A DNA stretch of 64,000 bases, taken from positions 15,171,381 to 15,235,380 of the forward strand of contig CM036221.1 in assembly GCA_020631735.1 (NCBI GenBank), read 5' to 3'. Positions 14,754 through 28,474 of the stretch are shown here, one piece after another; the first letter of the stretch is position 1, and the number at the start of each line of letters is the position of its first letter. Under the pieces are notes generated by a model. It was given only the letters and a program-made list of their open reading frames with translations, searched no databases and had not been told where the DNA came from. Source of the DNA: Saccharum officinarum (lineage: Eukaryota; Streptophyta; Magnoliopsida; Poales; Poaceae). The position numbers and the translations under genes were made by a program.

Positions 14754-15227
14754 CGCGGCGGCGGGCAGGCGGCGGCGGAAGTGTGACTACTCGGGTCGGC
14801 GGGTCCGGCCGTTTGAGTAAAGCGCTAGAAAGCGCCTCTTACATGACGTTTACGAACTTCTGAAATTCCGCCTTCTGTTGGTATTTCTACTGTTGGTCAT
14901 GGTTTTTGTTAAAAGGGAAAAGCATTCATTTTATAATCCAAATAATATAATTCGTCCTTTGACACTAACAAAACTTTGGCTCATTTTACTCAATTATTTG
15001 AACTAATCTAATATGTCTTGAAAGAAAATTTTATTTTTTGTTTTTAACACTAACAAAACTTTGGCTCATTTTATGCTAGTTTTACACTAAGGTACGAGCG
15101 CATGAAAATTTCTTAAAGACCAATTTAAATAATTAAGGAGAGTAAAATGAGTCCAAATTTTGTTCAGGGCTCAAAGGAGCAAAGATATTATTAGGGTGTA
15201 AAATTGTAATTCATCTATTTTACATAA

Positions 15228-15581
15228 GGCCCCGTTTGGATCTTGGAATTGAATTCATTTTAATAATCATAATTTAGACACATTTTAATTAAGCTAATAT
15301 GGTTGTTTTTTTTATTATATTTGTATATTATTATTGTTGGTTTTATGAGAGAGATACCTATGTGTTGCATTTCTAACGTAGTGAAGCGAGTTGAAGAGCG
15401 TGTTATAAGTTGCAAAATAGAAACATAGCATGGTGATTTATATAATTAATTTTCATCTCCCACCCTATGAATTTGAGATAGACTTATATGCGAACTTTAG
15501 AAAATGGTGGAATGTCAAATTCCAAGCTAAATAGCCTAGGTAGATTTCAATTCCTCCAAATGAAAGGATCCAAACGGCCCC
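15228..15581. mobile_element. Tourist-like MITE
   Basis: The terminal inverted repeats are GGCCCCGTTTGGATC at the left and GATCCAAACGGCCCC-like at the right. The 3-bp duplication TAA lies at 15225-15227 and 15582-15584, as expected for PIF/Harbinger elements. The 354-bp interior has no coding sequence. Confidence 0.8.
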
Positions 15582-16163
15582 TAAGGTTTTTTTTGAAAGA
15601 ATGATTCTCAAAACTCGTTAATAAGAAAAACACAAGACTGCTATGAATTAGTAACATCTACGGACAAAGAGATTATTCAGGTAATAAAATATACCTTTTC
15701 AGTCAAGGATTTCTTTTGAACCTATGATTCTCAAAAACACATGGATAGGAAAAACAAAGTATTGGATCTATTGAAAATGGAAAAGCACAAGAAAACTACA
15801 TAAGCAACCTAATATAGGGTTGGCAAGAGATAGACACAATGGGAAGTTTCCAAGAGGTTAGGCATCCTGTTAGAGTGTTAGGAATCCTCTAAAATTCGTA
15901 TGAAACAAGCCACTAAATAGAAATTTCAGAGGAATTTGACAACCATGTTCATTTGTTCCAAAGGGCTCTTCATTTAAGGGAAAATTTCCTAAGGGTTAGA
16001 ATTCTCCAAAATCCTATTGAGAATCCTACCATCCAAAGGAGTCCTAAAGACAGTTTTTGTGAGGTGTGCACCCACCATTATTAATGAAATACGTTAAGTG
16101 AATTTTATTGTTGTATTCCATCTTGATGTCGCGTTCAAAAAAATATTCCATCTTGATGAAATA

Positions 16164-16306
16164 CTCTCTCCGTTTCAAATCATAAGACTTTTTGACTTTT
16201 TAGATACAAACTTTTACTATGTATCTAAACAAAATATATATCTAGATGCGTAGCAAAAACTATGTATCCAGAAAAGACAGAACATCTTATAATTTGGAAG
16301 AGAGGA
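16164..16306. mobile_element. Stowaway-like MITE
   Basis: It begins CTCTCTCCGTTTCAAATCAT after TA and ends in the imperfect reverse complement ATAATTTGGAAGAGAGGA. The interior contains the typical TTTTTGACTTTTTAGATAC and ATCTAGATGC motifs. Confidence 0.65.
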
Positions 16307-16604
16307 AGTTGCATTGCATCCACTTTAAAAAGAAATGAGCCACCTGTAATTAGTGAATGTGGAGATTGTGTATGCCACCGAAAACAATTTATTTCTTAGA
16401 TTTTACATTCTGTTTTACATCGGTCACTACTACTTTATTTACATTGGAATATGATCCTACACGGCTACACTCTTTTATCTTCTCCTCTATTTCTGAGGGA
16501 TTATGATCCTACTTACAATACAACCGTTCCTAGCTGCGTTGCAGCTGAACTGCTTTGGTCGTCACTAAATCTCACGCTACATCATGTCAGGGGGGCAGCC
16601 TTCG

Positions 16605-19600
16605 TCACAATGCAACCAAAGGCGTCGCAGATCGTTTGTCCAAGCTTGCAAGATCATCGGCGATCGGTCTCGTCCCAAAGATCTGATCCATCTTGAGCAC
16701 ACCCAGGTCACTGCAGATCCTCTCACAGAACTGCAGACACATTTCAAGAAGCAGGATCACTTAGTCACTCGAACTGTTGATGTTTGTTCGGTTAGGAAGC
16801 CATGAAAGTGACAAGTGCAGCTGTTTTTACCTGTCTGTACAATGCAGGATCACCATGGGACTTCTTGAGCTCTATGACGTACAAAGAGGGGCTAAGCTCA
16901 AATACCTGGGATCACAAATAGAACAACACTTCATTGTTAGCCAACCTGTCAGAGCCTTTTTCCTGACAACAGGGGTGCAGTTTGTTGCATTTTACCTCGG
17001 TCCAGACTAGAAACGACACAGGATTCTTTTGATTCACTGATCCGTCGCAGTTTCGCGTCAACTTAAGCTGAAAAATCACACACATCAACGTTGAATGTAA
17101 TGTCAGTATGTGTATAGTGTTGTGGTTGATGGAAAGTCTGTACTGACCTTACTGTGGCCTCTGTGAACATGGAAGCCCATTTCACTTGCAGAATTTTCGA
17201 TCTTGTCAAACAAATCCTCAGGTGGGTGTGTTGATGTGAACCTGATCTTCCTTAGGGACACGTCCTGCAGCAAGTTAAAAAAAAACTCTGAGCTCATGAG
17301 GTAGAATTCAGTGTGTATCATCATTACTGGAGTTGTGAAGATGAAACTTCTTTTTTAGCCTTTCAGATTAAATTGTTTTGAGCAAGGCAATCACTGTGCT
17401 GGAAAGAAATTTCCAAGATGTTTTCCATACCTCTTCCTCAAAAAAACCTGAAAGATCTAGGGATGATGCCATTCCAATCAACTGAAACGCGTTGATCTGA
17501 TGAGTAGTTTTATCCTCAGGTGCTTCACTGATTTTCTTCAGGTGGAAAAAAAGGGAAACCGTATGAATGATGTGTGTTTACTTTCACGACATACATACTC
17601 CTACTCTCCAGGCAGTTTGTCCATATGTATGTACCTCTTTGACCTGATGAGCTATATAAAGCTCTGAATCTTCATCATCGTTGTCGTACGGAAGAGCAGG
17701 TACATAGTCCTCCTGGAACCATTCGTGTGCCTTGATCTCTGCCATGGTGATCCGCTTCATCGGGTTGGGTTCAAGAATCCTCCGAAGAAGATTTTGTACA
17801 CCAGGAGAAAGCCACTCTGGGATCTGAGTATCACCCTTAAAAATCTAGACCCAGCAAGGTAAAAAGTAGCATAATTAAAATGGTATCAGAGAAGTACTGG
17901 AACTGAACTATAAAGATCCACTTCACTTTTATCTGAATGAGTACCTTCTGATAAAGAACAACGATGTTTCGATCATCAAACGGAAGATATCCCACGAGCA
18001 TTATATAAAGAATCACTCCACAAGACCAGATATCTGATAATGATCCATTGTATCCTCTGTTCTGCAGAACCTGCAGGCATTTGGCACAGGAAGTTAACAA
18101 CTGTACAACAGGAGTTGTTTGGCCAGGGAGTAGTCAGGCTTTCACCTCAGGGGCAATGTAATTGGGGCTACCACAGGTTGTATGCAGCAATCCATCATTC
18201 TGAAAGTAAGATATCATGCAATACGGTGAGTGATCAACTTGCGGAAATCATTTCAGAGAACCCAGTTTAAAGAACTACTCCATCATACCCCAAGATGTTG
18301 CGGTAAAGCACTGAGACCAAAATCAGAGATCTTGATGTTTCCTTTTCGGTCAACAAGAACGTTCTCAGGCTGTAACAATGGAGCTGGTTAGAAAAACAAG
18401 GTCACAGAATTGATAGGAGTGGCATCACGGGAACAGAATGAGAAACATTTGGCACCTTGAGGTCTCTATGATAGACGCCCTTTTCGTGACAATAGCTGAC
18501 ACCATCAATCAGCTGCTGAAAGAACCTCCTTGCTTCTTGCTCCGGGAGTTTTCCCTTACTGGCCTGTTCAGTTGCAGCAAAGAGAGCAACAGGGGGAATC
18601 AGATGCCTATTATAGAAGTAACGGCATCGGAAAAGGAATCTATCCTGAGCACGGGAGGTAAAAGGTATGGATGGGAAGAATAGAAAGAGTTTCATTCGTG
18701 GGCTTACAATCCTGTCGAACAGTTCGCCCCCATTGACGAGCTCAAGCACCATGTAAATCTTGGTCTTGCTAGCAGCGATCTGAATCAGGAGGTAGTAGTA
18801 AATACATGATGTAGTTGGGTTCTAAAGGCATGCGCATCAGGAAATCCCATTGGAAAACTAGAGGATTCTTTTCCACTTCCGGAGGAAATAAAAACGAGGC
18901 CACGGATAGGGTAAAGACAGGGCCACTGCTACGGCTAGCTAGTCGGCACTGAATGTCGTAGTCACCGATAGCAACGCATGGCATGCAAGCTACGGCGTTG
19001 CAAGACGGATCACAGACGAAGGCCCCATACTCAAGCCGGTTCATATGACTTTCTGAAAAGATCATTCTTTCCAGAAACCAACAAAGATGCAGAGGCTCTG
19101 TTCATCTGGCTTATAATCTGTCTTTTTTAGCTTGTTTTTTTAGTCAAAACAGTATTTTTCTCTCACAATAAATCAGCCAACAGTGTTTTTCAGCCGGCTT
19201 ATCAGCACAGCCGAACGGGAGTGATGAAATAACAAGGTAGGCCTCGTTTTCATTCCGAAGAAGCAATCACTGTCACTGCTGACTACTGAGGTGAGGGCGC
19301 AAGACCGTTCACCTCAGAGACGGTTTGGTTTCAAGTTGTTAAAGTTTAACTCCCATCACATCAATGTTCCCTTAAATGCATGAAGTACTAAATGTAGACT
19401 AATTGTCTGCATGTCGGCACAAATTAGGAGTAATTTACGAGACGAATCTATTAAGTCTAATTAGTCCCAAATTGGAAACTTTTTGTCAAATAAAACGAAA
19501 ATGCTACAGTATTTATTAAATTTTAACTCTCAAACCAAACACCCCTCAGCCTCACATGCAGATGCAGGTAGAAGAAGCTGTGGGACGCGGCGGCAGTGGG

Positions 19601-21992
19601 CATCGTGTTTTTTTTTTGGGTACGTAGTGGGCATCGTATTGGGTACTTCGGTCGTGCCAATAATTGGTGGACCCGGAGCAGCGCGACATGGAGCACCGTG
19701 TCCACCAGCTCAGCTTCTTTTCTCGGAGCGACACGCTATGGGCTAGGCCAAGGCGGACCCACATGCCTGTCTCTGCCGTGTGCATGGGTATGGGCCCATG
19801 CGTAGGGAGAATATTATACCAGTAGTATTATTTTGACTACTACTCCCTCCTTCCAAAATACAGTACTGCAGTAGTTAGTATTAATATTTTTAAGTTTAAC
19901 AAAAAATATATAAAAAATAATAGTTATAATACTAATAAGTATCATTAGATTAACCATGGGATATACTTTAACAATAAATTTATTTGGTACTATTTCGTTG
20001 TATATGAGTTAAATTTTTAAAAGATCGTTAGTTATTTTGAGACATAGAGAAAGGCTTTGAAAATTTTAGTTTAAATTGAACTACTAAAATATTTGTAAAT
20101 CTTGATTTATCAGTCTTAGAGATCTACCTGCTCAATCTTAGGGGGTGTTTGGTTTGAGGAGTTAAAGTTTAACAAACACTGTAGCACTTTCGTCTTATTT
20201 GACAAAAAGTTTTCAATCTTGGACTAATTAGGCTTAATAGATTCGTCTCGTAAATTACTCATAATCTGTGCCGACATGCATGCAATTAGTCTACATTTAG
20301 TACTCTATGCATTTAAGGGAACATTGATGTGATGGGAGTTAAACTTTAACAAACTGAAACCAAACAGACCCTTAAGTAAATAGAGTGTACAGGTTGTGTA
20401 GTACCAATTACTCCATCCATCCCTAAATAGCTGTCGTTGTTGATATATGTGTCATAATTTTGACTTGATTTATAGAAAATGCTATAACATTTGTATTTTT
20501 AAATAAATTTATTAGAAAACTAGATTCAAAGATCTTTCCAATGATACTAATTATGTACCATAAATATTAATATTTTTAATATATATTTAGTCAAAGCTAT
20601 TTCTCTATAAGCGAAAACGACGTATATTCAGGGAGAGAATACTAAGCACAGGCGAGGCTGAGGCATCTCGTGCACGTATTTTTATTACTAAAATCAGAGG
20701 AAAATACAATTATGATGGAAACACAGTACATTTCATAGAAAAACTGATTATACAATCCTAGTACAAGACAAAACGCATAGGTGGATCGTGAGAGTGTAGG
20801 TGTTCAAAATCATGAGAGCCTAGTTGGTCTACGCAATATTTGTCAAATAAGACGAAAGTGGTACTATTCATCATTTCTTCAACATAGGTTGAGAGGGTGG
20901 TGCATCATAGGTGGTGCTTTGAAATGCGCAAATTTAACATATTACCTACGTATTTCCTTGAAAATAAACAGTTTTTTTAATGAAATTACTGTACAATTTC
21001 TACGTTCCAAAATCCGTAGCGGTGAAAATGGTGCGTGAGAGGGCGGTGCACCATGCACGTGCGGTCGATGAAGACAAGTGAACCAATAGAGAGGGGCAGG
21101 CGGCAAGGGGCCAGTTGCAGCAGCTGTGGCCAGGCAAATCGAGGAATCACGGCGAACAGGCACTTTATTCCAATCGATCGAACCGGGGTAGAAATGGCTG
21201 GAATTTGGAGAAGGGAATAATCTAGAAACGGTGAAGTAGTACTTGGTTTGAACACGCAACAAATCTATGTTACCCTTGCAAGTAATTAATACGGCTGCAA
21301 ATTACGCGCGCAGGATATACAGGGTGTGTTTAGTACGCGAAGAGTGAGCGAAAAGTTACTGTATTACATTTTATTGTTATTTAGTAAAATTTATCTAACC
21401 ATAGACTAACCAGGCTCAAAAGATTCGTCGACATTTACAGATAAACTATGCAATTAGTTATTTTTTTACCTACATTTAATACTCATGTATGCGTTTAAAG
21501 ATTCAATGTGATAGATGAAAGAGAAAATATTTTAGGTTTGCATGCGAAGTGAACGGGGCTAGTAAATACTCGGAAGAAAATCCCATTTCTTCATTCCCGG
21601 CCGGAGAAACGAAACGCTCGGTTCGGAAGTCGGAACTCGGAACTGAACCGATCGAATCATCTAGAGATGGGAGAAGGAAACCCGAATCGACGAGCTGAGC
21701 CTGAGCCCTGAGCAGGCAGGGGGAGTGGGTGGGAGAGGGTGACGGACGGACGGACCTCGTGGAGGCGGACGACGTTAGGGTGCGCGAGCAGCTTGAGCGT
21801 GGCGATCTCGCGGCGTATCTGGTCGTCGACGCGCTGCGACACAACGCGGGCGCGGTCCAGGATCTTGACGGCGAACTGGGCGCCGCTGCCGCGGTGCCGC
21901 GCCTGCTTCACCTTCCCGAAGTTGCCCTCCCCGAGCGTCCGCCCCAGCTCGTACGCTCCCAGCAGCCCGCGCGCGCCGCCGCGGCTCACCAT
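16605..21992 (-). CDS. CIPK21: CBL-interacting protein kinase, CIPK21-like
   Basis: Ser/Thr kinase activated by calcineurin B-like calcium sensors in ion and stress signalling. Exons: 21992-21756, 18779-18708, 18563-18456, 18369-18289, 18199-18146, 18070-17945, 17844-17635, 17535-17431, 17264-17148, 17067-16996, 16905-16831 and 16730-16605. All lie in phase 0 with GT/AG borders, giving 460 aa. The glycine loop GEGNFGKV is at 21-28, with ATP lysine K43, catalytic HRDLK at 135-139, DFG at 155-157 and APE at 182-184. The CBL-binding NAF motif (INAFQLIGM) is at 310-318, followed by the PP2C-binding segment RKIRFTS. The many introns place it in the intron-rich CIPK clade. Sequence as remembered is closest to rice CIPK21, with CIPK1/17 as alternatives. 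Intron 1 is 2976 bp and full of MITEs. Confidence 0.93.
19318..19546 (-). mobile_element. Tourist-type MITE in kinase intron 1
   Basis: This 229-bp element ends AACCAAACACCCCT and is flanked by CAG at 19315-19317 and 19547-19549. It is the reverse complement of most of 20141-20371, sharing AGTTAAAGTTTAAC-like and GAATCTATTAAG-like blocks. Confidence 0.7.
19852..20055. mobile_element. Stowaway-like MITE in kinase intron 1
   Basis: It begins CTCCCTCCTTCCAAAATAC and has a decayed right end near GAGACATAGAGAAAGG. The interior TTTAACAAAAAATATAT and AGTATCATTAGATTAACC blocks are typical of grass Stowaway elements. The borders are approximate. Confidence 0.55.
20141..20371 (+). mobile_element. Tourist-type MITE in kinase intron 1
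   Basis: It starts GGGGGTGTTTGGTTTGAGG and ends AAACCAAACAGACCC. TTA is duplicated at 20138-20140 and 20372-20374. It is 231 bp and non-coding, in the opposite orientation to the copy at 19318-19546. Confidence 0.85.
20411..20638. mobile_element. Stowaway-like MITE in kinase intron 1
   Basis: It begins CTCCATCCATCCCTAAATAG and ends CAGGGAGAGAATA. The interior AATGATACTAATTATG and AATATATATTTAGTCAAAG blocks belong to the same broad family as 22376-22618. The right border is imperfect. Confidence 0.6.
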
Positions 21993-22180
21993 GTCCGGGG
22001 CGGCCGGTCGGGATCGGACGGACGGAGCCGCGCTCCGCGGACACCTCGCCCGCCGGGATTCCTGGACCTCGATACTTCCGACTTCCGTCAGACGGTTGGA
22101 ATACAGGGCCGGAGGTGGAGCCGTGGAGGGGAGGAGGCGGGGTCCGCGGGGAAGGGGATTGAGAAACGGAGACCCCATCG

Positions 22181-22188
22181 TATTTATA
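22181..22188 (-). promoter_or_regulatory. TATA box of the CIPK gene
   Basis: The minus strand reads CTATAAATACG about 190 bp upstream of the start at 21992, and a GC-rich leader follows. The in-frame ATG at 22310 lies upstream of this box and so is unlikely to be used. Confidence 0.7.
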
Positions 22189-22375
22189 GCTCCTGCAGGC
22201 TGCAGCCGTCGTGCTCGCTCCTCTTCTCTGCGTTTTTTTTTGTGGGTTCCCCATCCACTCCACTTGTGCAGTTGCGCAATGTGCACCCAAGGACATGCCA
22301 ATGCAGCCATGCCTCACTTCTGTATCTGAGTATTTTTCTTTTTGAAATATTAATGCATTGCAGTATCTCCTTATA

Positions 22376-22618
22376 CTCCATCTGTCCTAAAATAAGTTTA
22401 CATCTCACACTTCGAGGAGTCAAATATTCTCAAGTTTAACTAGACTTTTAAAAAATAATTTTAACATTTATATCTTTAAATAGATTTACTATGAAAATAT
22501 ATGATGTGATTCATCTGATGATGTTTATTTGGGATCACATACATTCACGGTGCATGTGCCTATCCACATAGGAAACTTTTCTAGACCTAATGTGCCTCTC
22601 AAACTTGGATGGAGGGAG
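22376..22618. mobile_element. Stowaway MITE
   Basis: Termini CTCCATCTGTCCTAAAATA and TTGGATGGAGGGAG are flanked by TA at 22374-22375 and 22619-22620. The element is 243 bp, non-coding, and lies in the 5' flank of the kinase gene. Confidence 0.85.
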
Positions 22619-22850
22619 TATTAGGGAGGATAGTTAGAATCGGGCTCCACACCGTATGTGAATACTGTTCCATTGTAAACTTAGTAAAAATTGAACAACT
22701 TTACCCGGTACTGGTACGGATATCATAGTTGCGTTCTTTTGTGGACGGAGAGAGTAGCAGGTGGAGTCAACTTGACATGCATGTAGTAACTCCTAGTTGT
22801 CTTTTAGATTCTCCTAAAAAAAGTTGTCTTTTGTAATTCTAGGATCACTA

Positions 22851-23172
22851 AGGCCTTGTTTAGTTCCTCCTCCCATCGGGTGTTTGATACATGCATGGAG
22901 TATTTAAATGTAGACAAAAAAACTAATTACACAGATTGCGATAAATTTGCGAGACGAATTTTTTAAGCCTAATTAATCAATGATTTGACACTGTCATGCT
23001 ACAATAACATGTGCTAATGCCGGATTAATTAGGCTTAATAAATTTGTCTCGCGGTTTCCAGGCGAGTTATGTAATTAGTTTTTTTTATTAGTATCCGAAC
23101 ATTCCTTCCGACATCCGATAAAACATCCGATGTGACATCATAATATTTTTCACCCTAGGAACTAAACACCCT
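22851..23172. mobile_element. Tourist-type MITE
   Basis: It starts AGGCCTTGTTTAGTTCC and ends TAGGAACTAAACACCCT, with CTA on both sides. Its interior is itself roughly palindromic, with CCTAATTAATCA and GGATTAATTAGGC near the middle. Confidence 0.8.
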
Positions 23173-24403
23173 CTAATTTGTGTATACAACCCTGTTCGTT
23201 TCGCTATAATTTGGCTTATGTTAATTTATTATGAGAGAAAATACTATTCATTTGTAGAGGAGTACTGCTGGAAACAAGGTGAATGTATAAATTGTCTTGT
23301 AATCTTAAAACTTTAGATTATAATGATTGGTTACCTCAAACAATATGAAACTATTTACATGTAGCAATATACTTGCCCTTACATGCAGCAGCACCAGATT
23401 CGTGTAGAATGGTCCGAAACCAAAACTTGGATCAAAATTATTCCTGTGTGTGTTGAGGAAGGAACACGCTCGTGCTCCTTTGGGTAGCCATACCAAAGCG
23501 GGCAAAGCCTCCCTCCCTTTCGCGTTCCGGGGGTGAGAAGGACAGAAAAGCAACAGGTGGACGGGACGGGACGCCGACGTCACCGGCGGGGGCCAGCAGC
23601 CGTCCAGGCCCACATCCCACGTGGCCGAATCAGATGCCCCCAAGCGGGTCCTTAGACCTTCTGCACCGCCGGGTACGGGATCCCACCCGCTACCCTATCC
23701 ACATCAAGTCTACACCGGATACTGCAAAGCTCATGCTACGGACGCAGCACACGCTATTTCTAGCGCGGTAGCGATCAACTGGTACCCGCCACGGGCTCCA
23801 CTAAAAGCAGCGCGGGAGACACGAGCAGGAGAGATGCATGCACGGCTGTCACATCTAGCAGCGGGGTCTACTAATTCAACTAAAAAATGTTATAACTCAC
23901 AAACCAAAAAACCAAATTAATTTTGATTGCATCATTAAATTCGTTTCAATAATTTTTTTAAAACTAGATCTCCACATGCATATATTTAGATAAAGTGATA
24001 AGTGGACCACAGTGGATGAAGATGATATAGAGGATGAAAGAGCACGAGAAAACTATACTATATTTTATGATGACTATGATAGAATAGAATAAATACAAAG
24101 TTTCATACCCGGAACCCCGTACGGAGGCGAAAAAGGTGGGCTTTCCCGTGTCACCAGCCAGACTCACCACTCGTCCGTCCACTCCACCCATCTCGTCACC
24201 GTTTGATTTGATTGATCCCCGTAGAGAGATCACGGAGCTACCCCCGGTAAGGCGGTAACGCAGGGATAAGAATGCGTGCACTGCGGGGTAGTTTAGGCAA
24301 ACAAATTGATGTGGCTGGGGACGATTACCTTAACCGATGGATAAGAATGCGTGCACGGGCAAGCACACTGCCGCTAATCCACTAGTGATTCTGCGGCCAC
24401 TGA
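23173..24403. other. Intergenic, no gene recognised
   Basis: The stretch 23460-23870 is GC-rich and contains CACGTG at 23618, but it has no recognisable protein. The rest is AT-rich and unassigned. Confidence 0.4.
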
Positions 24404-24645
24404 GGCACCGCTTAGATGCCAAAAATTTTACCAAAATTTTCAGATTTCTCATCACATCGAATTTTTGAACACAGGCATGAATCATTAAATATAGATAAAA
24501 AATAAAACTAATTACACAGTTTAGACGAAATGGACGAGACAAATCTTTTAAGCCTAATTATACCATGATTAGATAATATTTACCAAATAACAACGAAACT
24601 GCTACAGTAGCGTTTCGCCAAAAATTTTGCCAACTAAACAGCCCC
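24404..24645. mobile_element. Tourist-type MITE, diverged
   Basis: It runs from GGCACCGCTTAGATGCC to GCCAACTAAACAGCCCC and contains the family's AAACTAATTACACAGTTTAG block and a CTGCTACAGTAG segment. The flanks are TGA and TAA, so the duplication is imperfect. Confidence 0.65.
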
Positions 24646-24751
24646 TAACTTGGTCGGCTCGAGATGAGCGGCGGATTAGTCTAATGGATGATGGGTCAGG
24701 GCGGTACAAGTGGTCGTACCTCTTGGTCGCCACGTAGGACGATCAACTTTA

Positions 24752-25090
24752 GGGGGGTGTTTAGTCCATCTAAAAAATTTTCACCCCATCACATCAAATG
24801 TTTGACACATGCATAGAGTACTAAATATAGACGAAAAAAAACTAATTGCACAGTTTAGTTGAAAATCATGAGACAAATCTTTTAAGACTATTTAATCCAT
24901 GATTAGCCTAAAGTGCTACAGTAACACACATGTGCTAATGATGGCTTAATTATGTTTAATAAATTCGTCTCGTGATTTCCAGACTAGTTATGTAATTAGT
25001 TTTTTTAATTAGTATAAAAAACTCCTTCCGATATTCGATGAAACATTCCATGTGATAAAAAAAACTTTTCAGCTCGTAGGTAAACACCCC
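24752..25090. mobile_element. Tourist-type MITE, long form
   Basis: It begins GGGGGGTGTTTAGTCCATC and ends CTCGTAGGTAAACACCCC. The length and internal order match the element at 22851-23172. The flanks TTA and TTG match imperfectly. Confidence 0.7.
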
Positions 25091-26500
<1,410 letters not shown>

Positions 26501-26640
26501 CTCCCTCCATTCCAAATTATAAGTCGGCTTGACTTTTTTTACATCTATTTTAATATGCATCTAGATATAATAATATATCTAGATACATAGCAAAATGGAT
26601 AAATAAAAAATGTCAAAACAACCTATAATTTGGAACGGAG
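26501..26640. mobile_element. Stowaway-like MITE
   Basis: It begins CTCCCTCCATTCCAAATTAT after TA and ends ATAATTTGGAACGGAG. It is about 140 bp with ATCTAGATATAATAATATA inside. Confidence 0.75.
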
Positions 26641-26749
26641 ATAGAGTTGTTGGGTAGATATCTTGGAGTCATGTGGTTTGAGAAGGAGCCACGTCCTAAT
26701 CAGGATCATGCTAGTGATGGGTCAAGCAATATCTAGCTTCTCGTATTAA

Positions 26750-26992
26750 GGGCGTGTTTAGATGTGAAAAATTTTGGGGAAAAGTTCCTGTAGCACTTTT
26801 CGTTGTTATTTAGCAAAATTTATCTAACCATGGACTAACTAGGCTCAAAAGATTCATCTCGACATTTACAGACAAACTGTGCAATTAGTTATTTTTTATC
26901 TACATTTAATGCTCAATGCATACGTCCAAAGATTCGATGTGACAGTTACTATACAAAAATTTTTGGCTCTTTTTTGGTATCTAAACAGGCCC
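26750..26992. mobile_element. Tourist-type MITE
   Basis: It begins GGGCGTGTTTAGATGTG and ends ATCTAAACAGGCCC. TAA is duplicated at 26747-26749 and 26993-26995. It is 243 bp. Confidence 0.85.
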
Positions 26993-26995
26993 TAA

Positions 26996-27894
26996 ATGAA
27001 AGCACGCTAGAAGCGTCAGCTGACCGAGCGAGCTAGCTAGCCGTCCATGCGTGCAGAGCCACTACCTCCGGATGGACGAATAGTTCGTTGTCGGCGACGA
27101 CGAGGCAATGACGACGGTGATCATTCCGTCTGATATTGACTTGACAGTATTTCATTGCCAAGCACAGTGACAGCCAGCAGTTACCGGCGGACAAGGTTAA
27201 ATACACGCCCATGCAAGCATATTGGAAGACTAGCTAAGCTAGGAAGCTAGGACTAGGATCCCTCCGTCAAGTGTCGGATTGGAGTTGTCAGTAGAGATGC
27301 AAGATTCAAGCACAGACAAGAGACACCAAGACATTTCGATTCATGTGTCACGCACATTTAGGCCTTGTTTGGCCAGATTCACGTCAGTCTATACGTGTTA
27401 GGATGAATTTAAGTGAAACTTGAACTAAATTTCATCTCAACATATTGGTAACTTTTTTAGAAAATTTAGTCATAGTTACTATGATCAAGTTTTCTTATAG
27501 AGAATACCCTCAATAAAAGTTTAAAAAATAGATGCAATTGTCGTCTCCCAAGAGGTTTTCTGGCAGCTTCTTCAGCTCCTACATTGCTGTGCTGAAGTCT
27601 CTCACCGGCGGCCACAACATCCATGTATGATGCTACTGGTAGAACAACCAAGATAGATTTTATTTGGTAAAAAAAAAGATATATTTTGATATGTCTCCTC
27701 GGGGCGGCTCGGGTGGAACCTTGACCCCCCTACGCTGCTGCCCACAACCCCTCTCTCTCTCCTGCGTCTCCGCTGCTCGGTCGGGTCACCGGGGGTCGTG
27801 AGATCGCGAGGAAGGTGGTGGTGGGGCTCTCCCATCCAACTGGAGCCTAAGCAAAGTCAACCTCTGACGGTCATGGCGTCTCCTCGGTGGCTAC
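26996..27894. other. Intergenic, no gene recognised
   Basis: One Tourist-like terminus (GGCCTTGTTTGGCCAG, 27361) has no partner that I can find. A small GC-rich part lies near 27690-27830. No gene is supported. Confidence 0.4.
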
Positions 27895-27897
27895 CTC

Positions 27898-28471
27898 CAC
27901 TACTACTACTACAGAACAGGTCTTGGGTCGATGTCCAAAATTTGCAATAGTCTTGGCGAAATCTGCACCCGGGACAAAAAGATATTTAGTCGCGGTTGGT
28001 AACCCAGACCGGGGCTAAAAAGATGACTGGACCTTTAGTCCCGGTTTACCAAGGCATGTCAGTGCGAGAAACTTTTAGTCCCGGTTTGAGACACGAACCC
28101 GGACTAAAAGTGTGACTTTTAGTCCCGGTTTTAGACACGAACCCGGACTAAAGGTACCTTTAGTCCCGGTTTGTGTCTCAAACCAGGACTAAAGGTGTCC
28201 CCAGAGTGAATTTAAAAGGAGAGCGTATCTTCTCTAAATCAGATGTGTGGTGTGAGTTGAGATGGCAACGCGCGTGCAAGGGCTGAAGTGAGAGGTCTTG
28301 GGTTCGAATCTCCACAGATGCACCTTTTTTACCCAATAAATACCTTTAGTCCCGGTTGTAGGAACCGGGACTAAAAATCGAGACCTTTAGTCCCGATTCC
28401 GTAGTCCCGGTTCCAAAACCGGGAGTAAAGGGGGTTAGGAACCGGGACTAAAGGTAGGTTCTCTACTAGTG
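27898..28471. mobile_element. Non-autonomous CACTA element
   Basis: It starts CACTACTACTACTACAG and ends GTTCTCTACTAGTG. The 3-bp duplication CTC lies at 27895-27897 and 28472-28474. Subterminal TTTAGTCCCGGTT repeats in both directions are the expected transposase-binding type. It is 574 bp, with no transposase. A tRNA-like segment lies inside at about 28258-28318. Confidence 0.88.
28258..28318 (+). other. tRNA-like (SINE-type) segment
   Basis: GTTCGAATC at 28302-28310 is a perfect internal B box, and a weak A box (TGGCAACGCGC) lies about 40 bp upstream. It shares AGGTCTTG and the B-box context with 53241-53300. It is not a functional tRNA: no cloverleaf is evident. Confidence 0.4.
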
Positions 28472-28474
28472 CTC

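Larger units (their letters stand above)
14754..16604. other. Region between RF1 and the kinase gene
   Basis: No gene is recognised. The first 90 bp are the GC-rich 5' flank of RF1, without a clear TATA box. The rest is AT-rich and holds the two MITEs listed separately. The 3' flank of the kinase gene occupies the right end. Confidence 0.5.

Noticed and set aside
21993..22310. In-frame N-terminal extension of the kinase to an ATG at 22310
   Set aside because: It lies upstream of the TATA box at 22181-22188, and kinases of this family start at MVSR-like sequence just before the kinase domain.
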